Assembly (NCBI GenBank): GCA_019054805.1
Contig: JAHQIY010000014.1
Location: 992,001-1,056,000 of the forward strand
DNA length: 64,000 bases
Reading direction: 5' to 3'
Source of the DNA: Brachionus manjavacas
Taxonomy: Eukaryota > Rotifera > Eurotatoria > Ploima > Brachionidae
The notes below the pieces were generated by a model. It did not search any database and was not told where the DNA came from. It worked only from the letters and a program-made list of their open reading frames with translations. The position numbers were made by a program, and so were the translations under genes. This document shows, one piece after another, positions 22,784 through 33,688 of the stretch (within the stretch, counting starts at the first letter, position 1; every line of letters starts with the position of its first letter).

Positions 22784-23290
22784 ATGAATGAACAAAGTCT
22801 AAAAGAATATCTAAACTCTTTTGAAAATAATTCAAAAACTTTGGATAACCATTTTGAAAATTTAATGGAAACGATTAAAGAATTGATGAAAAAGGCTCAA
22901 GATGAAGAGACAAACAATGATAACATGATTAAACAATTCAAAAAATATGAAACAATTGAATCAGACATTGTGAAGCTGAATGTCGGTGGTACCATGTACT
23001 CCACACTCAAAACTACTTTGACCAAGAAGATAAAGGACAAAGAAGGAAAACTCTATCTACCAAACATGTTTGAGTCGTTGGTGGATGGATTTGTGAAGCC
23101 GAAATATGACGAGAATAAGGCAATATTCATTGACAGAAACCCCAAATACTTTGGATGTATTCTTGACTATTTGCGAATGGCAAACACTGACTTTGAGTAT
23201 GAATTGGCTTCCACAATTGACAAAAATGAACTCTTGAAGGAAGCAAAGTTTTACAATATTCAGGGTTTAGTAGATTTAATCAAACATTGA
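22784..23290 (+). CDS. BTB (T1-type) protein without TLDc domain
   Basis: This single exon encodes 168 aa. An N-terminal helical segment (1-55, Lys/Glu/Asn-rich, likely coiled coil) is unlike that of the paralogues. Residues about 58-166 are a T1/KCTD-type BTB fold: IVKLNVGGTMYSTLKTTL opens it and a DRNPKYFGCILDYLR helix follows. T1-BTB domains make homo-oligomers and in KCTD proteins can serve cullin-3 ligases. The frame stops at IKH just where paralogues continue into TLDc. The BTB-coding DNA looks identical to that of the 27641 gene, although the N-terminus differs. It is either a short functional paralogue or a truncated duplicate. Confidence 0.75.
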   Translation: MNEQSLKEYLNSFENNSKTLDNHFENLMETIKELMKKAQDEETNNDNMIKQFKKYETIESDIVKLNVGGTMYSTLKTTLTKKIKDKEGKLYLPNMFESLVDGFVKPKYDENKAIFIDRNPKYFGCILDYLRMANTDFEYELASTIDKNELLKEAKFYNIQGLVDLIKH

Positions 23291-24079
23291 TTTTTTGTTA
23301 TTTTTTGGTTAAGTTTTTATTTTATTTTTTAGAATTTTGTAATTTAAAAGAATCAATAATAAGTAAAATTTCTATTAATAAAAATCGTTAATAAATAAAA
23401 ATTTATTAATCAATCAATTTCAATTAAATGTTAATTTAATTATTTACTTACTTAAAATATGCTTAATCAAAATAAAAGATTTGTTAAACAAGGTTTCTAA
23501 CAACAAATGTTTAAATCTGTTATTTAAAATCAAAAATCTCTGTAGCACAGACTTGGAGAAAACAGAGTTGGTCAAAAGTCAAAGCTATAGAAGTTTGCAT
23601 GGATTTTATTTAAAAAAAAATTTTTGTATTAGACGGTTTTTTTTCTTAAAAATAATCGATTAATTTCGAGTAAAAATATATACATTTCCAAAAATATTTT
23701 TTTTTTATTAAATTTCCTTTCTCAAAATTGTTTTGTATTATGAAACCTAAATTTTAAATTTACAAATCATTGTCAAACTGACTTGAGTCTTGAAAATAAA
23801 AAGTATACAAGCAATTGCAACTGAATTAGATATCTTGCAGATCTAAATTTTAATTAGAAGAAAAATATTGTATATTTCATGATATTTTGGTCTATTTGTT
23901 TCAAATTCGGTAAATTTTTAATTGAAAAAAATTCAGAGTTAGTTTAAATTCAAATTCAACTTTGACATCGACTTTGACTTTTGCGGACTTTTAAATAAAT
24001 TTTTGACTTCGACCAACTCCGTAAAAATTACAAAGAAAAAATTTCTAATTTTTTAAAAATACTTTTTATGAAAAATAAA
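23291..24079. other. 3' flank of the BTB gene and spacer
   Basis: 23291-23680 is duplicated at 21250-21616. The rest is AT-rich, with a few AAGTC-like motifs near 23950-24010. Confidence 0.5.
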
Positions 24080-24900
24080 ATGAGTAAAGATAATAGAAAA
24101 AAATCTTTGACAAAAGAAAAAAACCAACTTGATTCGAAAGAAGATAAAGGACAAAGAAGGAAAACTCTATCTACCAAACATGTTTGAGTCGTTGGTGGAT
24201 GGATTTGTGAAGCCGAAATATGACGAGAATAAGGCAATATTCATTGACAGAAACCCCAAATACTTTGGATGTATTCTTGACTATTTGCGAATGGCAAACA
24301 CTGACTTTGAGTATGAATTGGCTTCCACAATTGACAAAAATGAACTCTTGAAGGAAGCAAAGTTTTACAATATTCAGGGTTTAGTAGATTTGTTTGAATC
24401 TTCTTTAACAATATCAAATTCTTATAGTTTTGACTCCATCATTTTAGATAATTACGAGGAAAAAAAAAACTTGTTCAGAATCTGTGAATTTTCATCAACA
24501 AAAAACTTGAAACTTTTATACAGAGCAACAAGAGATGGATTTTCAGCACAAAATTTTCACTCAAAATGTGATAAAATTAAAAAAACGCAAGCAATAATCA
24601 AGACAACAGGAAATTATATTTTCGGAGGATACACTGAGCAGACATGGGATGGAAATGGTGTTTATAAAAACGATCCGAACGCTTTTTTTTAGTATTAATA
24701 GAAATCTCAAAGCAAAGATAAATCCAGCATACCAAGCAAATGCTGTTTATTTTCATTCATTTCATCTTATGGTCCATGGTTCGGATCTTGTCCAGATATT
24801 AGAATATACTATTCCAACGTGTCAAATCAAAAGTTATTCCCAAAATCTTGGTTCCCGAACTTCAGCATTTCTTGCTGGAGTAAGGTAATTTAATGCTTTT
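24080..24900 (+). pseudogene. BTB-TLDc pseudogene with internal deletion
   Basis: It starts like the complete paralogue (MSKDNRKKSLTKEKNQLDSK) but about 290 bp are missing between DSK and KIKDKEG. The join lies in an AAGA/GAAG microhomology and shifts the frame. The BTB second half and the TLDc domain follow in another frame (FGGYTEQTWDGNGVYKNDP) until a 2 bp shortening of a T-run at about 24681-24690 shifts the frame again. A third shift appears in the last 120 bp. The remains are recent and otherwise well conserved. Confidence 0.8.
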
Positions 24901-25673
24901 GAAATAGAGATTTTTTTGCTCAGTTAATAAAAATTATCTTTCATTGAATTTATTATTTTACAAATGTAAAAATAAAAACAAAAATTAAAAATTTTTCGTG
25001 AATCCTAATATAACATCTTATTAAATTCATTTTCAAAAAATTTGACTTTTTTTTTACTTTTAGCGCTGATTTGTTACGAGGGTCTAACGTTTTTTTACGT
25101 AAAATTAACTAAATTTACGCAATTGGATAGCAGCAAATAAAATTCGATTACTATGTTGGATTTATCTTTTCTTTAATTTTCGGATCACTTATAAAGACCA
25201 TTTTCATCTCATGACTTCTCAGTATAATCTTCATTAGTACAATTTCCTCACTTTTTGTTAATTGTAAGACTTTGAATGGTATGAAATGAGGATTCAATCT
25301 ATTTTAATCAAAGAACAAATAATGAAATAAAAAATATTTCTAAAGCTTGGTTAATTATTTTATGAATTTTGAAATAATTTTAAGCAATTTATTTTATTGA
25401 ACAATTCATTTTATATACAAATTTTTAAATATTTTATTTTTGTTTTGTTTTTTAAACAAATGAATTCATTCATTCTGACTAAGTAATTTTTTATTTTTGA
25501 TTGAGTTGAATATTAACTTTTGAACCTAATTTCTTGAAAAAACAAAAATAAAGCCATTCGTTACCTTAAATACATTTTTTCTAAATTAACTGCATTTCTT
25601 CAAATGAAATAAATTTTTGATCTTTTGAATAAAAAAGGGATGTCGTGTTTTGACAGCAAAAATTCTGATTTCT
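24901..25673. other. Intergenic AT-rich stretch
   Basis: No gene is seen. A TTTACG/CGTAAA motif cluster near 25095-25125 resembles ones at 43930 and 58080. Confidence 0.4.
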
Positions 25674-25822
25674 ACACCCAAAAAAAAGATTAGGTTACTA
25701 TTTAATTCAGTATCTAATAATAATTATTTAGTACCTAATTTTAATTAATTTAGTATCTAATTTTGATATAAATTTGTCACACTAAAACTAAAATTTTTGA
25801 AAAAACATTACAAAATATTAAA

Positions 25823-26456
25823 ATGAGTGATTCAGAATCTTCTTCAACTTCAATTCTTCGACCTGCTACACAAAATCAGCCAGGTTTGGATACTGACGAC
25901 GAAATAGACAGCATCGAAGTCGATCTAAAACCTAAGCGGGACAAATCAAAAGTTAACGATGAGTTTCAACGCTATGCTTCTTATCAAGAAGCATTAAAGG
26001 TAATCCAAGATAAAGATATTTTGTTTGAGGATACATTTTGGGGAAAAAAAAACCTAAAATTAGGTAAGGGAACTAACAGTGATAAACAGTTCTTCAAATG
26101 CAAGAATTGTCCAAAAATGTTGTACATTGAAAAACCTAAAACAGATTCGGGTACAATTATTTTTGTTGAAGACTGTAACCATAACCATTTCAGGACAAAT
26201 GGTAACTCAAGAAAATATCGAACTCATCGATTCATCAAGTTCAAATACCACGGTCAATCAATCCAACCAAGTCTCAACTTCACATGAAGAAGAATCGAAT
26301 ATACCTCCTGGAACTTCTAGAATTGTTATTATTCCATTGTCAAATGTGAATACTAATAAAAAACCAAGAGGAAGACCACCTAAAAATCGCAATGAAGTTA
26401 ATGAACAAACCGTTGAGAATCCAAGCAAACGAAGAAAAATTTCGAAAAACAAATAA
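25823..26456 (+). CDS. FLYWCH/GCM-like zinc-finger protein with AT-hook, frame-broken
   Basis: The first frame (25823-26287) encodes an acidic Ser-rich start and then a zinc-finger-like core: FFKCKNCPKML followed after about 20 residues by CNHNHF, a C-x2-C...H-x-H arrangement as in FLYWCH or MULE N-terminal fingers. Around 26205-26225 the likely frame changes. The second frame, to 26456, encodes a Ser/Asn-rich segment and KKPRGRPPKNR, a classic AT-hook, then a basic KRRKISKNK tail that could be a nuclear signal. A frameshift or tiny unrecognised intron separates the two. It lies inside the inverted-repeat element and is probably its DNA-binding protein. Confidence 0.5.
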
Positions 26457-26658
26457 ACAAATAAATTAAGCTCTTTAGTAGAGCCGTTTAATTTTTTTCT
26501 CACATTTTTATTATTTTTTTTTACTTGAGTGTGATATTTTATTTTTTATTTGATACAAATATTATTTTATTAGATACTATGAAATTTTATTAGATATTTT
26601 TTTTTATTTTTATTAGATATAGATTAAAATAAATTAGATACTAAAATAATTTGTAGCC

Positions 26659-26715
26659 AAAAAGATTATCACAACCAAACAGTAAAAAAAAAATTTAGGT
26701 TGTGATAATCTTTTT
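26659..26715. repeat. 18 bp hairpin near the right end of the element
   Basis: AAAAAGATTATCACAACC (26659-26676) and its complement (26698-26715) flank a 21-base loop. The outer part overlaps the terminal inverted repeat, so the right end folds on itself. Confidence 0.7.
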
Positions 26716-26856
26716 TTTGGGTGTTTTGCTCTTTTTCAGAAGAACTTTATTTTTGCGACTATTTTATTTTTACATTATTTTCATACATGCAAAAAACATT
26801 TTAAATTTGAAAATATTTAAACTATTAGGAAAAAATCATTTCAAAAGTGAACAATT

Positions 26857-27018
26857 ATGCCGAAAATTCTTCCATCCGAATTAATTTCTAAGTTTTCTAA
26901 TTACGATGAATATAATTACTATGGTGTTTTTCAGCATCCAATATCGTACCCAAAATCAGAACTGGTAGCTTGTACAATTCGTAAACGAACAGTTAATCAC
27001 AACATGCGAGTCAAGTAA
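26857..27018 (+). CDS. Small ORF or orphan first exon
   Basis: A 53-codon frame (MPKILPSELISKFSNYDEY... RTVNHNMRVK) has less extreme base composition than its flanks. It ends at AAGTAAGG, which reads equally as a stop or a splice donor (AA|GTAAGG), so it could be the first exon of a gene whose remainder is not recognised here. The family is unknown. Confidence 0.3.
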   Translation: MPKILPSELISKFSNYDEYNYYGVFQHPISYPKSELVACTIRKRTVNHNMRVK

Positions 27019-27640
27019 GGTTTTTGTGCTTTTAAAAATTGTTTGGGTCTAGAAAGCAGATTTTTTGTTGTCAAAAAGTTTTTTACCTTTTTTTTTGTAG
27101 TGTAAAAATCATTTTTTATTTGATTTATAAATAAATTTATTTATTTTTCAAAAATAGAGTACTTTTGATCAGGAATTTTTTTTTGGTTGTTGTCAAAAGG
27201 TTTTTACCATAAAAAAGGTTTCTACATCCACAATAGCAACATATGTCGATCTTTCCATTCTTTTTAAAAAAAAAATTTTCGTCTTTAGAAAACAAATAAT
27301 CTTTCATTTATTGTTATTCACTCCGGATTTTATACTTAAATAATGGTATTTTTGTAAAAATTAAATAGTTTAAATTTTTATTTTATACATTATTTTATGT
27401 TTTTGTGATAAAAAAAAATTCTTTTTTTAGTTTATTTATTTTAAAGTAAATTTTAGAAAATAAAAATTGGATTAATTAAAAAAATGAATTAAATTTCAAT
27501 TCAATTAAATTATTAATTGAAAATTTAATAATTATATTAATATTCAATATATTAATATAATTATATTGAATATTAATATGTAGTACTTGAATCTAAAATA
27601 AAAAACTTTTCGAAAAAAATTCAATTAAGGATTTTTTACG
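27019..27640. other. Intergenic AT-rich stretch
   Basis: Nothing recognisable is seen apart from A/T runs and an ATTAATAT palindrome near 27530-27585. Confidence 0.45.
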
Positions 27641-28732
27641 TTAACTTAGAGAAAAAACTTCAATTTGAGAAACAGTGAATTGTTGTGATCCCGCAAAATA
27701 TGTATTTTGATTGCCATAGGATTGAGTAATTGAAGAATTGTGAAAATTTGAATTGGAATTGTTTAATATTTGAATATCTGGACCAGATCCGAACCATGGA
27801 CCATAAGATGAATGACAATAAATAGCATTTGCTTGGTGTGCTGGATTTATCTTTAGTTTCATATTATAATTAATACTAAAAATAAAAGCGTTCGGATCGT
27901 TTTTATAAACACCATTTCCATCCCATGTCTGCTCAGTGTATCCTCCGAAAATATAATTTCCTGTTGTCTTGATTATTGTTAGCGTTTTTTTAATATTATC
28001 ACATTTTGAGTGAAAATTTTGTGCTGAAAATCCATCTATTGTTGCTCGGTATAAGAGCTTAAGTTTAGTTTTTGGAGGTAATTTACAAATAATGCACAAA
28101 TTATTTTTTGCATCTTCGGTATTCAAAATTATTGAGTCAAAACAAAAAGGTTCAAACAAATCTACTAAACCCTGAATATTGTAAAACTTTGCTTCCTTCA
28201 AGAGTTCATTTTTGTCAATTGTGGAAGCCAATTCATACTCAAAGTCAGTGTTTGCCATTCGCAAATAGTCAAGAATACATCCAAAGTATTTGGGGTTTCT
28301 GTCAATGAATATTGCCTTATTCTCGTCATATTTCGGCTTCACAAATCCATCCACCAACGACTCAAACATGTTTGGTAGATAGAGTTTTCCTTCTTTGTCC
28401 TTTATCTTCTTGGTCAAAGTAGTTTTGAGTGTGGAGTACATGGTACCACCGACATTCAGCTTCACAATGTCTGATTCAATTGTTTCATATTTTTTGAATT
28501 GTTTAATCATGTTATCATTGTTTGTCTCTTCATCCTTTACTTTATTTACCATCTTGTTTGCCAAATTGATTAAACAGTCAAAATCATTTTTTAAAATGTC
28601 AATCTTGTCCTCAAATGATTCCTTAATTTTTGGTAAAGATTTGTTAGCTTCATCTTTTTCTCCAGAATTTTCTTTCGAATCAAGTTGGTTTTTTTCTTTT
28701 GTCAAAGATTTTTTTCTATTATCTTTACTCAT
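27641..28732 (-). CDS. BTB (T1-type) and TLDc domain protein
   Basis: This single-exon gene encodes 363 aa. A Lys/Glu-rich N-terminus with coiled-coil character (1-86) precedes a T1/KCTD-type BTB domain (87-195; IVKLNVGGTMYSTL) and a TLDc domain (about 206-363; LLYRAT..GFSAQNFHSKCD, FGGYTEQTW, NDPNAFIFSIN). T1-BTB domains drive oligomerisation; TLDc domains occur in oxidation-resistance and V-ATPase-regulating proteins and, with BTB, in several invertebrate proteins of unknown role. It is probably cytosolic. Paralogues lie at 22784, 24080 (broken) and 45380; the BTB-coding block is almost identical in all, while the TLDc part has diverged. It has no introns. Confidence 0.85.
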   Translation of the reverse strand: MSKDNRKKSLTKEKNQLDSKENSGEKDEANKSLPKIKESFEDKIDILKNDFDCLINLANKMVNKVKDEETNNDNMIKQFKKYETIESDIVKLNVGGTMYSTLKTTLTKKIKDKEGKLYLPNMFESLVDGFVKPKYDENKAIFIDRNPKYFGCILDYLRMANTDFEYELASTIDKNELLKEAKFYNIQGLVDLFEPFCFDSIILNTEDAKNNLCIICKLPPKTKLKLLYRATIDGFSAQNFHSKCDNIKKTLTIIKTTGNYIFGGYTEQTWDGNGVYKNDPNAFIFSINYNMKLKINPAHQANAIYCHSSYGPWFGSGPDIQILNNSNSNFHNSSITQSYGNQNTYFAGSQQFTVSQIEVFSLS

Positions 28733-29476
28733 TTTATTTTTTAATTTTTTAATTTAGCTGAATTTTGATAAATTTTTAGCTCAAGATCTTTTAAAGAGAG
28801 AAATGAGGATTATTTTTAGGTTTGGTTAGGCTCTCTTAAACAGCATTCTAAAAATAAATTAAAATTTTTTTTATATTTTTGCTATTTTTTTTGTTCTGTT
28901 AGTTTGTTAAACCTCTCTTTGCTTTTATTTCAACTAAAAAAGGATTATTCTGTTTTGATTCAATCAAAAAAAAGTTTTTAATTCAATTTATAAAAAAAAG
29001 TTCTAAAATTAGGTTTTTTTTTGAAAATAATGTTCTATTTATTTTTATCAGTTAAAAAATAAAATTCAGTGTATTAAAAGATTTTTCTACTTTTATCCAT
29101 AAATTTGGTATTGTACTGTAACTCCAAAATAATATTAGAGAAATAGATTAGATAAAATTAATTATTTAAATATTAAAATATTGATCATCAAAATTATAAG
29201 CAATGTTCTAAAGCATTTATGAGTTTGATGTAAAATTTGAACTTTATTTAAACGAAATTTATCACGATGTTTTGAATAAAAATAATTTAAAAAACTTGAA
29301 AATAAAACTCTATACATTAAATTATTTATTTTTGTAAAATTGGATGTTTATTTTTATAAATTTCAAAAACTTCAAGGTATAACTTTATTTTACGTTTTAT
29401 GTATTTATTTTAAGTGATGAAATCAGAAATTAGTTAAAAATTTTTTTATAAAAACAAGTTTTGTCTGTCGATTACA
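28733..29476. other. Upstream region of BTB-TLDc gene
   Basis: AT-rich with no gene or element. The first 60 bases after the ATG resemble the corresponding flank of the 46570 paralogue. Confidence 0.4.
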
Positions 29477-29590
29477 GTCGTACCTCAGTTTAATCACGTT
29501 GTTTGTCCGAGGGGATGACAAAAACGTGACATAAACGAAACTTGATATAAACGAAAAATTTATTTACTAAAATAATTTTTTTTTTTTTTT

Positions 29591-29640
29591 ATCTGTGCCG
29601 AGCTAAAGCTCGTTTATTTTGAAAAAAAATAAAAATCATC
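29591..29640 (-). mobile_element. LINE 3' tail fragment (Jockey-like family)
   Basis: The minus strand reads CGAGCTTTAGCTCGGCACAG followed by an A-run, the 3' hairpin core of the local Jockey-like LINE family. Nothing upstream of the tail is recognisable. Confidence 0.5.
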
Positions 29641-29724
29641 ATTTAATGTTTTGCTTGAAATCGTATTCCAAATTCAATTCAAAATCTTAAAAGGGATTTT
29701 AAAAAGTTTGGTTAGGTTCAGACT

Positions 29725-29790
29725 TGTTTATAAGTCACAGTTTTAAGTCAAAGTCACAAAAATTTTAGTCAAAGTTATGACTTAAAAATT
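29725..29790. repeat. AAGTC-repeat element fragment
   Basis: TATAAGTCACAGTTTTAAGTCAAAGTCAC matches the left end of the foldback element at 19205 nearly base for base. Confidence 0.5.
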
Positions 29791-30070
29791 TTTTAAACAA
29801 GCCAAGAGTGTTTTGTTAATAGGAAAAAAATTGTCACTAGCTGAAATCATAAAAATAGAAATATGAAATTGGTGTAGGGAAATTTGATCTTTTTAATGCA
29901 ATTTCTCTGGAAAAAATTTTCTTGTTAAATGAAGTTTGATATAAATAAATCTTGATTTAAATGAGTTAATTTTTAAATGTAAAAGTATTTGATGACATTT
30001 GTCTTTTAGCTAGATGTTGATATAAATGAGACTTGATGTAATTGCAAATTGATATAACCGGGGTACATAA

Positions 30071-30839
30071 AATCGACTTAGAGAAAATACAAGTCAACCA
30101 AAGTTATGATACCTTCTTTAAGATTCGCTAATTCACCAAAATAGATTGTTTTGTCGTCTATTGAAGCCAATTTATGTTTTAGTCCGAGATTGGTTCAATT
30201 TAGTGAAAACTGGTAGTCTTAAAATCTTGTTTAAATTTAGTGATTTTTGTTTACTTTATCTACTTTTTTTCGAAATTCGACAACAACTAAAAAATTATAA
30301 ATTCAAAGAAAACTTCAAAAATTATTTTTTCTTTTTAAAATTAATTAAAGAATAGTTTTCTTTAATTAATTCTAAACACTTAAATTTAAACTTATGTTTG
30401 TTCTCTTGTTAAATTAAAAATTAATTATATGCTTAAAAACGATGCCTTGAAGTGGCGTATACATTTATGATTTTTTAAAAATCTATTAAAATTTTTTAGA
30501 TTCAGTGGGTAATTAAAAATATATTACCAATAAATATTTATTTTTTATGAAAAATTTATTTTTATTTAATGCATTTTAATGTTGTTCACTAGTGTAGCTA
30601 ATTATGGTGAATTGATCTGAGACCAGGAGTTAGAATAAATTTTTTTTTTGATCTGGATAGATTTTTATACAAAAAAAAATATATCAATTCAAGCCAAGTG
30701 AGTTCACTTTGACTTTATGACTTTTCAAAATTAACTTCTTTATTTATTTATCTTAATTTACTTCTTTTTTTTAACTTAAAAAATATCATTTATAATTTCA
30801 AGGTCAATATTTCCAACTTTTTCAATATTTAAAAAAAGC
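30071..30839. other. AT-rich spacer
   Basis: No gene is supported. A 69-codon frame at 30146-30355 is Phe/Leu/Lys-rich and looks like chance. Confidence 0.45.
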
Positions 30840-33688
30840 CATATTTGAGACTCGGTTGAGTGTCTCGGTTAATTCCTTGGTCACTTATTTGCCCTCTGAT
30901 TTCGAGAATCATAGACTTGAAACCTTCTTTAATGCTTTTCGAATTGATGGACTCAATATTGAACACATTACCGAAGAAAAATATAAAGATAGACCCGAGA
31001 GGAAAAATGGTGTCAGAAGGGTGAGAATATCATTTCCAAAAGAAGTTGAGAATATTATTGGAAGCTTGTCAGGCCCCACAATAATGTATGGTTTAAAGTG
31101 TCTTGTGTCAATTGTTGGACAAAAGCAGAAATGCTATTTTTGTGATGATGAAGGACACAATATTGCTAAATGCCCTGTCAAAGAAACACTATGCGAAAAT
31201 TGTCATCAGAAAGGACATTTGACAAAAAAATGCTCCATTGCCGAAAAGCTAAAGTCGCTTGAAAGGAAAAAGATTGACTACAATGATCTTTACATTGACC
31301 AAGAAGAAACGCAATCATTATTTGAAGCTGACCAAAAAGATAATGATGAAAATGTGATGCCAAAAACACCTGGATATCAGCCAACAAATTTCAAAGACGT
31401 AATATCCCAAATTAGCCCAAAAGACCTTAAAACTCCAGTTTTAGAAGAAGCTTTGGTAAGTCGTTTAAACGATTTTCTACCACTATGTCAGTCACCTGTC
31501 AATGTACGCTCAAATGATCAGAATGAGACTGAGAATTTTTTCCAAACCAAAAATCAAACCAAGAGATTTCCCGAATCTGATCCAAATGAAAAAGAGCTCA
31601 CCGAAAATGAATCAAAGAAACCATTAGTTGTCTTAGAAAATCAAAACGACAGTACCTTCGAGTCTGAATCAAACAGTTCAACAACTGAATGTTCAAATCA
31701 AGTAGATCAATCATCTAACGAAATTGGTCAGCAAACTGCCGGTCAAAACAGCATTGAAGAAAATTTAGAATGAACAAGAAGATAAATAAATCAACTTTAA
31801 GAACAAAACCTCTTAATAAAACAAGGTTAGTAATTACACACTGGAATTGTCTTCATTTACCTAGTAGGGTTCATCTCTTAGCCAATTTTTTAGCTTGAAT
31901 GAACTTAGGAAAGAATAATGAATTGTTTATATTCAGTCTTTATAATCCACCCAATATACTTCTGAACTTTGAGTTTTTTAAAACTGTTAATAAAAAATGT
32001 AGAAACTACATTTTAGGTGGTGATCTTAACGCCAGAACAAAGCAAAAAGGCTGCGTAGGGGAAAATGAAAACGGCATAATGTTGGAAAGAATAATCAATG
32101 AGTTAGACTTCTCAGTAATTAATGATAAGCGTCCTACTTTCAATATTTTAAATAGGAATTACTTTGAAATTCTTGATCTTTTCTTAGTTTCATCTTCATT
32201 AATTGACAAAATTACCGACTTTTGTGTCCTAAATAGTCAAGACATGACTAGTGACCATTTCCCAATCGAAGCATCGATTTCTATGGGCTATCAATTAGAA
32301 AATAAATCAGCAGCTAAAGAGTTTAACTATAAGAAAGAAAACTGGCAATTATTCAGCGAGATTTTAAATTCTCAAATAGTGAATATCACTGAAAGTTCCC
32401 TCACAATAGATCAACTAAATGATAAAATTACAAAAAAATTATTTCTACTTCACATAAAAGCATTCCTTATCATTCGCAGAAAATCTACAAAACCAGTCTT
32501 CCCCCGAACATTGTTATTCTGATAAAAGAACGTGGGAGAGTAAGAAGAAACTTTCAAAAAACTCGCTGTCAAAATCTCAAGAAAAAATTTAATCAACCTA
32601 CATTCGAGTTAAAGGCCTCTTTAAAAAAATTCTGGAATCAAAATTGGTTTGATTTTATTGAGAAAATGGGAAAAAACCCACTAACAAGTAGACCATTCTG
32701 GAAAAAAATAAATAAATTTAGATCAAAAAAAGGATCAAATTTAATCCCAAATTTGTTTTTAAATGACAAGGAATTCAAAACTAATGAAGAAAAGGGAAAA
32801 TGCTTTGGAGAACTCCTATCTTCAATATTTAGTCCTAATTCTGATTTAATAGTTCGTGATAAAGATTTGGAAATACTTAATTCTAACTCTGAATTCTTTA
32901 GAAATTATGATCAGTCTAATTTAATGATCTAATTTGCTTAAATGAATTAATTATGGCTCTAAAAAGATTGAAAAATGAAGCGGCATCAGGACCTGACCAA
33001 ATTCATAATCTAATGTTAAAAAACTTACCTAGAAATTCATTAATAGAAATTTTAGAACTTTTTAATTTATCTCTTCGAGAAGGTAGAGTCCCTAAAGCAT
33101 GGAAAACATCGAATATTACTATGATTCAAAAAAAAGCCTCTTCTTTACAAGATCCTTTAAATTATAGACCAATTAGTATAACGAGTTGTTTAGGAAAGCT
33201 CCTGGAACGCATAGTATTTTCAAGATTATACAATTATTTGGAACAAAATTCACTACTTATCCAGGAGCAATCTGGATTTAGGAAACACCGGCGAACATCA
33301 GATAATCTTTTCTTTTTAATTCAAAAAATTGTGGAATCATTTAATAGAAAAAAAAGAGTTTGTGGCCTTTTTTTTGAAATTTCTAAAGCCTTTGATAGGG
33401 TTTGGCATGAAGGTCTATTTTTTAAATTGATTAAAATGAATCCACCTCATTACTTGACTAACTGGATTAGATCCTTTTTAGATAGGAGGACATTTAAGGT
33501 AAATGTGAATGACCAATTGAGCGACGAATATCAAATAACTGCAGGTGTTCCTCAAGGCTCAGTAATAAGTCCTCTTTTATTTAGTATTTATATTAATGAC
33601 ATCCCAAAAAGAAATAAAACAAATAATGAATACTCTCTGTTTTTCGCAGATGATCTAGTTACATTCTTCATTTATAACAAGTTGTTGT
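30840..33688 (+). mobile_element. Jockey-like LINE, copy C (ORF1, endonuclease, RT)
   Basis: ORF1 (about 30856-31773) encodes an RRM-like or gag-like N-terminus and two CCHC zinc knuckles (CYFCDDEGHNIAKC, CENCHQKGHLTKKC). ORF2 shows the start of an apurinic endonuclease (VITHWNCLHLP), a gap of missing sequence around 31898, then GGDLNAR and the SDHFP catalytic end of the nuclease. The RT follows (32953-33668) with NYRPISIT, SGFRKHRRTSDN, GVPQGSVISP and the catalytic FADD near 33645. Breaks are an internal endonuclease deletion, a frameshift and stop near 32450-32525 and a stop near 32930. The RT is cut at 33688 by the foldback element. The 3' part is not seen beyond it. Confidence 0.85.

Larger units (their letters stand above)
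25674..26724 (+). mobile_element. 1.05 kb DNA element with 19 bp perfect inverted ends and one gene
   Basis: The ends ACACCCAAAAAAAAGATTA (25674-25692) and its exact complement (26706-26724) enclose a zinc-finger/AT-hook ORF. Both subterminal regions carry several TAGTATCTAAT-type motifs, inverted between the two sides, as expected for transposase binding sites. A second 18 bp hairpin lies just inside the right end (26659-26715). No transposase catalytic domain is visible, so it is probably non-autonomous. Flanking duplications are unclear. Confidence 0.6.
29477..30070. mobile_element. Pogo/mariner-like non-autonomous remnant
   Basis: The left end CAGTCGTACCTCAGTTTAAT and the right end GATATAACCGGGGTACAT are diverged inverted copies (GTACCYCRGTT core), a terminus style known from pogo/Tc1-type elements. 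The body repeats AAACTTGATATAAACGA motifs. There is no transposase. A LINE tail (29591-29640) and an AAGTC-type repeat (29725-29790) sit inside it. Confidence 0.45.

Noticed and set aside
28108-28757. Plus-strand frames opposite the BTB-TLDc genes (also 45946-46607)
   Set aside because: The same antisense frames appear wherever the conserved BTB DNA occurs; they are shadows of the real minus-strand genes.
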